A stretch of 26,658 nucleotides of DNA. It comes from a virus. Below, piece after piece: positions 21,073 through 26,658 of this stretch (position 1 is its first letter; the number at the start of each line of letters is the position of its first letter). The DNA lies in IMG/VR virus record IMGVR_UViG_3300026518_000052, positions 1-26,658 of that record; one strand, written 5' to 3'. The notes under the pieces are model-generated. The model was not told the origin of the DNA and did not search any database. It saw nothing but the letters and a program-made list of their open reading frames with translations. The position numbers and the translations under genes were made by a program.

Positions 21073-21121
21073 ACTTTAAGTTCTTAAAGTGTATCATTGA
21101 TGAAACACAAAGGATGATACA
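21073..21121 (+). promoter_or_regulatory. Promoter, inverted repeat and start-occluding hairpin of the endonuclease gene
   Basis: Two inverted repeats lie side by side. The first is ACTTTAA (21073-21079) with TTAAAGT (21084-21090), a seven-base operator-like element. The second is TGTATCAT (21090-21097) with ATGATACA (21114-21121), eight pairs that include the first base of the ATG start and enclose the AAAGGA ribosome binding site. The 5' arm contains the likely -10 box TATCAT (21092-21097). A transcript started there begins near 21104 and lacks the 5' arm, so only read-through transcripts could fold the blocking hairpin. Confidence 0.6.
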
Positions 21122-22980
21122 TGGGAAAAAAACTGACAACAGCAGATTTTATCGAACGTGCAATAAAAGTGCATGGGGATAAATATGATTACAGCAGGGT
21201 TGAATATGTGAATAACAAGCAAGCAGTGAGCATCATTTGTCCAAAACATGGTGATTTTACACAAATACCAAATGATCATTTGCAAGGTTGTGGATGCCAA
21301 AAATGTGGGAAATCGAACATGGCAATAGCAAAAATAAAAAAATCACAAAAAAAATTTTATGAATATTGCCATCAGAGAAATGACGGGTATGATTATTCAA
21401 AAGTGGTGTTCAAAGGGGTTCACACAAAAGTAACTATTATTTGTCCAAAACATGGTGAATTTAAACAAACCCCACATCAACATATGATTGGTTCCGGTTG
21501 TCAAAAATGTGTACCGAATTATAAGAAAACAACAGCAGATTTTATCGAACGTGCAAGAAAAGTGCATGGGGATAAATATGATTACAGCATGGTTGAGTAT
21601 GTGAATAGTGCTTCACAACTCACAATCACTTGCAGGGTTCATGGTGATTTCACACAAAAGGCGAGTGATCATTTGCAAGGTTGTGGATGCCAAAAATGTT
21701 TTGGTAACAAAATACCATCAACTGAAGAGTTTATAACGAGATCAAAAAAAATACACGGTAACAAATATGATTACTCAAAAACCAAATACACAAAAGGACA
21801 AGAAAAGGTAACTATCATTTGTCCAAAACATGGTGAATTCAAACAAAAAGCTGTTTCACATTCTGTCGTTGGGATGGGTTGTCAAAAATGTGCAATCGAT
21901 CAAATTAAGGTCAAACTTGCATTAACCACAAAAGAGTTTATCAAGCGAGCAAAGAGAGCACACGGTGATAAGTATGATTATTCACAGGTAAACTATATCA
22001 ATTCACAAACACCTGTGAAAATTATATGCAAAAAGCACGGGGCATTTATGCAAAAACCGAATGGTCACTTAGGCGGTCATGGGTGCACCAACTGCACTGC
22101 TTCTTACAGCTATATGGAAGTTGAACTACTTACATTCATAAAAAACCTCATGGGTAATGAGAATGTGATACACAGTGATAAAACACTCATAGCACCGTTT
22201 GAACTTGATGTTGTGATACCATCACTAAAAATAGCTTTTGAGTTCAACGGCATATATTGGCATAGTGAATTGCATGGGAAAGACAAAGATTATCACGCAA
22301 ATAAAACAAAGTTGTGTCAAAAGGCGGGATACAGACTTATTCACATTTGGGAAGATGACTGGGTGAATAAAAATGCACGCGTTAAATCATTCATACGACA
22401 CACACTTAACAAAAGTTTGATGTCTAACAAAATATATGCAAGGAAATGTGACATCAGGGAGATCACAAAGATTGATGCAGAGCCGTTTTTGAATGAACAT
22501 CACATTCAAGGATACAGCATTGGTACAGTGCATATAGGGTTGTACCATGATAATACATTGGTGGCTGTAACGACCTTTAGGAAGGGTCACAAAAACACAA
22601 AGAATAAGGGGTCTTTTGAACTCATACGCCATGCAACCAGCGGTACTGTGATTGGGGCATTGGGCAAGGCTGTAAAATACTTTGCAAAAAATCACTGCCA
22701 AAAAATATTCACTTACTGTGATATATCGATGTTTGACGGGAAAAGCTATGAGAAAGCGGGGTTCATCAAAACAGGTGAATTAAAACCCGATTATCAATAC
22801 ATTGTCAATAAAAAAAGAGAGCATAAATTTAATTGGAGGTTAAAGAGGATATATACAGAATACCCCGAATGCGAGGGTATGACGGAAAAAGATGCAATGG
22901 ACTATCTTGGCTTCCCACGGGTATGGGATTGTGGCAAGGTGAGATATGAATACAAGATCAATACAAAGGATATAAAATGA
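21121..22980 (+). CDS. Homing-endonuclease-like protein: five zinc ribbons, Vsr-like nuclease, GNAT-like domain
   Basis: The protein has 619 residues and is transcribed against the late operon. The first 325 residues contain five repeats of about 60 residues (F.xRAxKxHGxKYDYSxVxY.....V.I.C.xHG.F.Q...H..G.GCxxC), each with Cys-His-type zinc ligands and probably DNA binding. Residues about 330-440 match the Vsr-like (EDxHD) nuclease fold used by phage homing endonucleases: FELDVVIPSLKIAFEFNGIYWHSE, then HANKTKLCQKAGYRLIHIWEDDW. Residues about 450-575 form a GNAT-like domain common in phage proteins (HHIQGYSIGTVHIGLY, ELIRHAT, YEKAGF). Such genes spread by cutting alleles that lack them. Repeats 1 and 3 are almost identical in DNA sequence. 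It couples by ATGA to a small regulator gene. Confidence 0.8.
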   Translation: MGKKLTTADFIERAIKVHGDKYDYSRVEYVNNKQAVSIICPKHGDFTQIPNDHLQGCGCQKCGKSNMAIAKIKKSQKKFYEYCHQRNDGYDYSKVVFKGVHTKVTIICPKHGEFKQTPHQHMIGSGCQKCVPNYKKTTADFIERARKVHGDKYDYSMVEYVNSASQLTITCRVHGDFTQKASDHLQGCGCQKCFGNKIPSTEEFITRSKKIHGNKYDYSKTKYTKGQEKVTIICPKHGEFKQKAVSHSVVGMGCQKCAIDQIKVKLALTTKEFIKRAKRAHGDKYDYSQVNYINSQTPVKIICKKHGAFMQKPNGHLGGHGCTNCTASYSYMEVELLTFIKNLMGNENVIHSDKTLIAPFELDVVIPSLKIAFEFNGIYWHSELHGKDKDYHANKTKLCQKAGYRLIHIWEDDWVNKNARVKSFIRHTLNKSLMSNKIYARKCDIREITKIDAEPFLNEHHIQGYSIGTVHIGLYHDNTLVAVTTFRKGHKNTKNKGSFELIRHATSGTVIGALGKAVKYFAKNHCQKIFTYCDISMFDGKSYEKAGFIKTGELKPDYQYIVNKKREHKFNWRLKRIYTEYPECEGMTEKDAMDYLGFPRVWDCGKVRYEYKINTKDIK

Positions 22981-23162
22981 AACAAAAGATCAAGCACATT
23001 GAAGTCGATGACAGAACACATACCAAAGTCAAATTAAATGCACTGCTTCATGGAATGACCATGAAGCAATATATCGCCTATTTGGTTGCAAACGATAAAG
23101 CTTTACCATCTGACGCACCCAAAGATTTGGCGGCATCCGAACTGACCACATCTGTTGGTTGA
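22977..23162 (+). CDS. Ribbon-helix-helix regulator coupled to the endonuclease
   Basis: The protein has 61 residues, and its ATG overlaps the endonuclease stop by four bases (ATGA). The sequence KHIEVDDRTHTKVKLNALLHGMTMKQYIAYLVANDKA has the Arc/CopG pattern: beta strand, helix, GMT turn, second helix. It is probably a dimeric DNA-binding repressor, and the operator-like inverted repeat before the endonuclease (21073-21090) is an obvious candidate target. The last 28 or so residues are encoded on the strand opposite the 3' end of the portal gene (85-base convergent overlap) and look like an accidental tail beyond the folded domain. Confidence 0.72.
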   Translation: MKQKIKHIEVDDRTHTKVKLNALLHGMTMKQYIAYLVANDKALPSDAPKDLAASELTTSVG

Positions 23163-24385
23163 GGTGGTTGTGTATTGCCATCTATCTGAGAAGTGGCAAG
23201 GCGGGCGGCAAGGTCAACCGGTACCATCTGCATTTGGACAAGCGGTGTGTCACCCTCTTTGATCGAGGGTAAACCCTCTTTTTTTCGAGCTTCATTGGGA
23301 CTCATGATTCCCCCGGACACCGCGACCTTAAGTCCGTCCATTCTCTCTTTGAAGCTTGCTTCCAATATGAACTCCACATCGAACTCTAGCTTCTCATTAG
23401 GCGGCAGTTTGAACAGCTCTTCAAGACTGTTTTCAAGATGTTCTATGATGAAACCGAGTCCGGTGGACACCCAGTATTTCATGAGTGTTTCTGTGTTTGC
23501 AAAGGTGGCTTTTTCCATATCTCCTATCAATGCTAACGGCACTCTGAAGACAGACGCTATGTCGCTCTTCGTCATTCCGTATGTGGAGATGATCTCCGCA
23601 TCCACAGCACTCATCGTAATGGGTTGATACTTCAACCCACTTGTAAGTATCGGAGTACCCCCAGTGTTGAGGTCTTGCGAAAGTTCATTGAAACGTTCGC
23701 GCAATGCTTTTGTCTGATCAACTGAGAGGGTAAGGTCAGTATGCAACAGCCCAGAAGGTCGTGACATATTCTGAAAGAACCTGTTTGTGTGCCCTTGGAT
23801 GCTGTTCCCTGTGGCAGCAGAGAGTACCGCTGCTTCAAGCGGTGTGTGCCCTATCAGGGGATGTTCTATGGTATGCATACGCAAATGCAGCACATTCCGG
23901 CTTGGTATCATGTCATCTATCTTTTTTATCAGCGTTTCATCTGACATGGAATAGTACACATCCCTGTTATCGTAGGACACAAACGGATACATACGTGTCT
24001 GTGGATAGATCGCGTCTATCTCGAAACGGTTATTCCTTGTGCAGACTCCATAGCCGTTCCCTGTCAACAGCATCCGCCTTACGATATCCACAAAAAACTC
24101 TGACTTTGTTTGGAACGGGTTGGGCTTCCTAAGCACACGGGTGGCAGCAGAGTTCTTTATGATCTCGGTGCCGCCGTCAGGGTTTACACGAATATGTCTT
24201 ACAGGCAGCATCGCGATGGTCTGTGAGATAGTGGCAACACAAGCTTCTACCGTGCTGTTATTGTGATAATCCTCCACCCGCATATCTTTCTGCCACCAGT
24301 CCCACGGATACCATTTTGGAGGTGTCCATGAGTCTGTCGTACTCTTTGGTAGAGCTTTCGCCTTTGACTTGAAAAAGCCGAACAT
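23078..24385 (-). CDS. Portal protein (HK97 family)
   Basis: The protein has 435 residues, with an ATG behind AAAGGTAGGAT. The sequence shows the HK97-type portal pattern: AVEACVATISQTIAMLP-like early helix (NNSTVEACVATISQTIAMLPV), LRKPNPFQTKSEFFVDIVRRMLLTGNGYG, HLRMHTIEHPLIGHTPLEAAV, the stem region (ISTYGMTKSDIASVFRVPLALIGD), and SGGIMSPNEARKKEGLP near the C-terminus. Twelve copies form the channel through which DNA enters and leaves the head. Its 3' end overlaps the antisense ribbon-helix-helix gene, so the last codons (GKALSFATK) may derive from inserted DNA. Unusually, it lies downstream of the capsid gene. Confidence 0.93.
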   Translation of the reverse strand: MFGFFKSKAKALPKSTTDSWTPPKWYPWDWWQKDMRVEDYHNNSTVEACVATISQTIAMLPVRHIRVNPDGGTEIIKNSAATRVLRKPNPFQTKSEFFVDIVRRMLLTGNGYGVCTRNNRFEIDAIYPQTRMYPFVSYDNRDVYYSMSDETLIKKIDDMIPSRNVLHLRMHTIEHPLIGHTPLEAAVLSAATGNSIQGHTNRFFQNMSRPSGLLHTDLTLSVDQTKALRERFNELSQDLNTGGTPILTSGLKYQPITMSAVDAEIISTYGMTKSDIASVFRVPLALIGDMEKATFANTETLMKYWVSTGLGFIIEHLENSLEELFKLPPNEKLEFDVEFILEASFKERMDGLKVAVSGGIMSPNEARKKEGLPSIKEGDTPLVQMQMVPVDLAARLATSQIDGNTQPPQPTDVVSSDAAKSLGASDGKALSFATK

Positions 24386-24394
24386 ATCCTACCT

Positions 24395-24904
24395 TTACGC
24401 TGTAGTTGTGAATGTAACGGGTGCAGATGAAACCTCACCCACACTGTTTTTGGCTGTCACGACAACCTTATACCCTGTGGATGCACTCAATCCCGATAAT
24501 GTCTTGGACAACGTTGTACCTGCCATTGTGAACGGTGAACCGCTGATAGGCGTGCTTGTCGCACCATCCACCACATTAACAATATAGTTATCCACGGCAC
24601 TGCCGCCTGATGGTGCAGTCCATACCACTTTTGCGCCTGTGGCTGTAATATTGGTTACTGTTGGGTCTGCAAGTCCGGTAGGTGGTTTAACAGGATTATA
24701 ATTTGTGTAAATCTCACTAAGCTTTATAGGGTCGATGGGGTCTGCTGAATGATACAGGGGCTGCGACCCGTCATCTGCAATATCAGTCCTGTTGTCATAA
24801 GCTGTATAGATCATACCTTTTTGCGGCTTCTGAACAGGAGCACCGTTAACATCATAAACATTTGTGGGAATTTCTAGGGCAAATACCCAAATAAGTTTAG
24901 CCAT
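24395..24904 (-). CDS. Fibronectin type III protein, probable capsid decoration
   Basis: The protein has 169 residues, with ATG behind AAAGGATTAGAT. Residues 1-80 form a unique N-terminal region beginning MAKLIWVFALEIPTNVYD. This is followed by one fibronectin type III domain (about 78-169) with its typical tryptophan (AKVVWTAPSGGSAVDNYIVN), the LSGLSASTGYKVVVTAKNSVGEVS strand pair, and a TFTTTA end. Such Ig-like domains often decorate phage capsids or tails and bind weakly to surface sugars. Position between capsid and portal genes suggests a head decoration protein. It has its own promoter and an inverted repeat leader. The N-terminal part could be the capsid-binding region. Confidence 0.72.
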   Translation of the reverse strand: MAKLIWVFALEIPTNVYDVNGAPVQKPQKGMIYTAYDNRTDIADDGSQPLYHSADPIDPIKLSEIYTNYNPVKPPTGLADPTVTNITATGAKVVWTAPSGGSAVDNYIVNVVDGATSTPISGSPFTMAGTTLSKTLSGLSASTGYKVVVTAKNSVGEVSSAPVTFTTTA

Positions 24905-24914
24905 ATCTAATCCT

Positions 24915-24943
24915 TTGGTAACTTTGAGTTACCAATTATATCA
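24915..24943 (-). promoter_or_regulatory. Extended -10 promoter with overlapping inverted repeat before the fibronectin gene
   Basis: On the minus strand TGATATAAT (24935-24943) is a perfect extended -10. Directly after it TTGGTAAC and GTTACCAA (24928-24935 and 24915-24922) form an eight-pair inverted repeat around a five-base loop. It covers the expected start of transcription and reaches into the AAAGGA ribosome binding site. It could be an operator or a leader hairpin in read-through mRNA. Confidence 0.6.
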
Positions 24944-24993
24944 TAAAAAATCGGATGAGTGTTATTCTCTTAAGATGTAATTAAGTTACACTG

Positions 24994-25002
24994 TGTTACA
25001 AT
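24994..25002 (+). promoter_or_regulatory. Extended -10 promoter of the tandem-repeat membrane protein gene
   Basis: TGTTACAAT is an extended -10 (TGnTAnAAT-like, five of six matches). It is flanked by GTTACA direct repeats 10 bases apart (24985-24990 and 24995-25000) and overlaps an inverted repeat TGTAA/TTACA (24976-24990). Transcription would start near 25009, about 23 bases before the ATG. It faces away from the fibronectin promoter, so the two share one regulatory region. Confidence 0.5.
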
Positions 25003-25031
25003 ACATTAAATAAACACATAAAGGATGCACG

Positions 25032-25337
25032 ATGATACTGTTAATAGGAATATTGGTTATTTGGGTATTGATCAATGTAGCGATAGGTTATTTTGAAGCA
25101 GATGAAAAATATGAAAAATATGGAAAATATGGAAAATATGGAAAATATGGAAAATATGGAAAATACGAAAAAGAGTTCGATGAACTGTATATACTCGATG
25201 ATGGTGAACTGTACGACACTAAAGCAATGTATATAGCATTGAGAGGAAAATATGGAAAAAGTATGGAACAGGCTATCGCCATAATGATAAATTACTATGA
25301 GGTAGAGATAGATGGATGGGAGATAAAATACTATTGA
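25032..25337 (+). CDS. Membrane protein with lysine-tyrosine tandem repeats
   Basis: The protein has 101 residues on the strand opposite the late operon, with ATG behind AAAGGATGCACG. An N-terminal transmembrane helix (about 1-20, MILLIGILVIWVLINVAIGYF) is followed by a seven-unit tripeptide repeat (two EKY and five GKY, residues 25-45). The acidic C-terminal part has EFDELYILDDGELYDTK and a helical GKYGKSMEQAIAIMINYYEVEI. The gene is flanked by its own promoter and a likely bidirectional terminator, so it is an independent accessory unit (moron-like) inserted between capsid and fibronectin genes. It might act at the envelope of the infected or lysogenic cell, but function is unknown. Confidence 0.65.
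   Translation: MILLIGILVIWVLINVAIGYFEADEKYEKYGKYGKYGKYGKYGKYEKEFDELYILDDGELYDTKAMYIALRGKYGKSMEQAIAIMINYYEVEIDGWEIKYY
25104..25166 (+). repeat. 9-bp tandem repeat (seven units)
   Basis: Two units of GAAAAATAT are followed by four of GGAAAATAT and one of GGAAAATAC, all in frame within the membrane protein gene. The unit length is a multiple of three, so copy-number changes by slippage would lengthen or shorten the protein without a frameshift. Confidence 0.9.
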
Positions 25338-25353
25338 CCCCCAGTAAGGGGTC
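25336..25353. terminator. Probable bidirectional terminator hairpin
   Basis: GACCCC and GGGGTC pair perfectly around a CAGTAA loop in the 22 bases between two convergent stop codons. The plus side continues with GTTGTCTT and the minus side with AATAGTATTTT, so neither has a strong T-run, but the position argues for a terminator serving both the membrane protein gene and the capsid gene. Confidence 0.65.
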
Positions 25354-25359
25354 GTTGTC

Positions 25360-26628
25360 TTACCACGCTACGCCGGTAAGGATTTGAACACCGTTCGCTC
25401 TCACCTGTTTCCAAGTCAGTGCCAGTGTTTGCTTAATAGCAAGGGTGTCTGTCTGATACAGTGATCTGATTGGCAGGGAGGTCGCTGTTTTGCCGTCACC
25501 AATAGGTTCAGCAGGGTCACCCATAACCAGTGTCGCCTGTGTAGATACATCGAACTCTACACCTTGATCAAGACCGAATACCATCGCTTCTGCATCGACA
25601 AAGTACACTTTATCAGCAGGTACGTTGATGGAGGTAACTGTAGTGTATCCGTCAAGGATAGAGCCATCTCTGAACACATACTGTCCGAGTGCGTTCATCT
25701 TCATGCGGAGTCCTCTAAGACGTGCAGGGTTCATAATGACCGTACCGCTTTGACCCATTCTTGATGCTGAAAGTCTTTCAAACACACCTTGCAGGTCTGC
25801 TTCAATAGCGGCTACGTCTGTACCTGTAGCAGCCTTAATGTTTGCCGCGCCGGCAGCTGCTTCAAGTCCGGCAGGTCGGATAGCACTTGCAGCGGTATTG
25901 TCAAGGAACACAGTGTCAAGCACTTCTCTTGTGTCTTGCAGCATGTGTTGTCTAAGCAGGCTTTCAATAGCAGGGGTTGATTTTCTTGCGATCTCTTTAG
26001 TGAATGTTGTGATAACACCAAGCTTGCTTGGAGCGATCTTAACAGTGCCGAAGCGATCTTCTTTGACTGGGATAGGGTCACCCTCTGCAACGAAGTCACC
26101 CGCAAGATGCTGAACACCGTCACGGTAAGGGATGTTGATTGAACTGTCACGACCGAATGTCAATCTCATACCTGCAACCTGTCCGTAAATGGTAGCAGCT
26201 GTGAGGTCTCTAAGGTATGCAGCGTAACCCTCTTGTGTCAGATTACCAGCCCATTCAGGGACACTTGTTTCAGCGGGGTTGCTTGCCGCTTTCACGAACA
26301 CATCGGCGATCTTGTCATCAACAGGACGCTCACCGCCTGCCATTTTGACCATAGAAACAAGTCCTTTGATGACCCCAAATTTAACCTCTTTTTCACCATA
26401 CTGTGGTACCGGTGCCGCCTTTTTGACAGCAGGGAGGTTCGATGCTGCTTTTTCCATCTGCTCAAACTTTTTGATACGGTCTGACTCGGATGCAATATCG
26501 CTTGTCAGCTGTGTCATTGTATCCAAATCCTCATCGGAAAGATCATGTTTACTGTTCAACCCTTCAAGTTGTGCCGTTTTTTCTGCAACTGACTTTTGCA
26601 GTGCTTCAATTCTATCTCTGAAGTTCAT
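25360..26628 (-). CDS. Major capsid protein (HK97 fold)
   Basis: The protein has 422 residues, with ATG behind AAAGGATTACAA. An N-terminal coiled-coil delta domain (about 1-75, starting MNFRDRIEALQKSVAEKTAQL) is followed by a linker and the capsid domain: GYAAYLRDLTAATIYGQVAG, VAEGDPIPVKEDRFGTVKIAPSKLGVITTFTKEI (the E-loop and spine region), LDTVFLDNTAA, GTVIMNPARLRGL, and LPIRSLYQTDTLAIKQTLALTWK at the end. The delta domain serves as an internal scaffold and is usually cut off by a phage protease, which is not in the window and may lie upstream. It would build the icosahedral head. Confidence 0.93.
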   Translation of the reverse strand: MNFRDRIEALQKSVAEKTAQLEGLNSKHDLSDEDLDTMTQLTSDIASESDRIKKFEQMEKAASNLPAVKKAAPVPQYGEKEVKFGVIKGLVSMVKMAGGERPVDDKIADVFVKAASNPAETSVPEWAGNLTQEGYAAYLRDLTAATIYGQVAGMRLTFGRDSSINIPYRDGVQHLAGDFVAEGDPIPVKEDRFGTVKIAPSKLGVITTFTKEIARKSTPAIESLLRQHMLQDTREVLDTVFLDNTAASAIRPAGLEAAAGAANIKAATGTDVAAIEADLQGVFERLSASRMGQSGTVIMNPARLRGLRMKMNALGQYVFRDGSILDGYTTVTSINVPADKVYFVDAEAMVFGLDQGVEFDVSTQATLVMGDPAEPIGDGKTATSLPIRSLYQTDTLAIKQTLALTWKQVRANGVQILTGVAW

Positions 26629-26658
26629 TTGTAATCCTTTTGGTTTGATTGTTACTTT

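Noticed and set aside
20381-21079. A 232-codon open frame on the plus strand opposite the fibre repeats
   Set aside because: It is the mirror image of the 75-bp repeats, giving a monotonous serine/leucine sequence, and runs through the promoter region with no ribosome binding site.
21121-22980. Group I intron or intein context for the endonuclease
   Set aside because: No intron core or intein splicing blocks are visible, and the flanking genes are separate complete genes, so the nuclease is free-standing.

Overview
The window is part of a double-stranded DNA tailed phage (or prophage) genome. It carries an HK97-type major capsid protein and portal, a complete head-tail connector set, a tail tube, a lambda G/GT-type frameshifted tail chaperone, a very long tape measure protein, tail-tip and fibre proteins, and a lysis cassette. 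No sheath or baseplate gene is visible, so a long non-contractile (siphovirus-like) tail is the best reading. A 1,200-residue tape measure would correspond to roughly 180 nm of tail, using the usual 0.15 nm per residue. The host should be Gram-negative, because several phage proteins have Sec or lipoprotein signals. Moderate-to-low GC, AAAGGA-type ribosome binding sites and extended -10 promoters without a clear -35 would fit a Campylobacterota-like host, but that is only a weak inference. No terminase, integrase or replication gene lies inside the window.

Layout. Positions 38-4834 (+ strand) hold a tightly packed early or accessory operon: a secreted small protein, a ribbon-helix-helix-like protein, a MazG-like NTP pyrophosphohydrolase, hypothetical proteins, an orphan C5-cytosine methyltransferase and several very small proteins. 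Between 1861 and 2144 there is no gene. That stretch is instead tiled end to end with perfect or nearly perfect stem-loops and looks like a structured RNA or leader of no family I recognise. At 4829-4834 this operon meets the late genes tail to tail.

Positions 4829-26628 (- strand, read right to left) are the late operon: major capsid protein, fibronectin-III protein, portal, repeat-rich putative head fibre, connector, head closure, HK97 gp10-like protein, tail terminator, lysis cassette, tail tube, tail chaperones G/GT, tape measure, two large tail-tip proteins, an Ig-like protein, a fibre-like protein and a fibre-assembly-like protein. Two features of this order are unusual. The capsid gene precedes the portal gene, and the lysis cassette sits between tail terminator and tail tube.

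Two antisense (+ strand) insertions break the late operon. One is a homing-endonuclease-like gene with five zinc-ribbon repeats plus a small ribbon-helix-helix gene (21121-23162), whose 3' end overlaps the portal gene. The other is a membrane protein gene with a 9-bp tandem repeat (25032-25337). At each break the late operon seems to restart from its own extended -10 promoter (TGnTATAAT-like), often with an inverted repeat between promoter and start codon. Similar promoters precede the tail tube and tape measure genes, so the late region is probably a chain of separately started units.

The most noteworthy items are the hairpin-tiled RNA upstream of the methyltransferase, the start-codon-occluding hairpin on the endonuclease gene whose 5' arm is also its likely -10 box, a probable ATT start codon for the tape measure gene, the GGGAAAC frameshift site, and the two in-frame tandem repeat genes.
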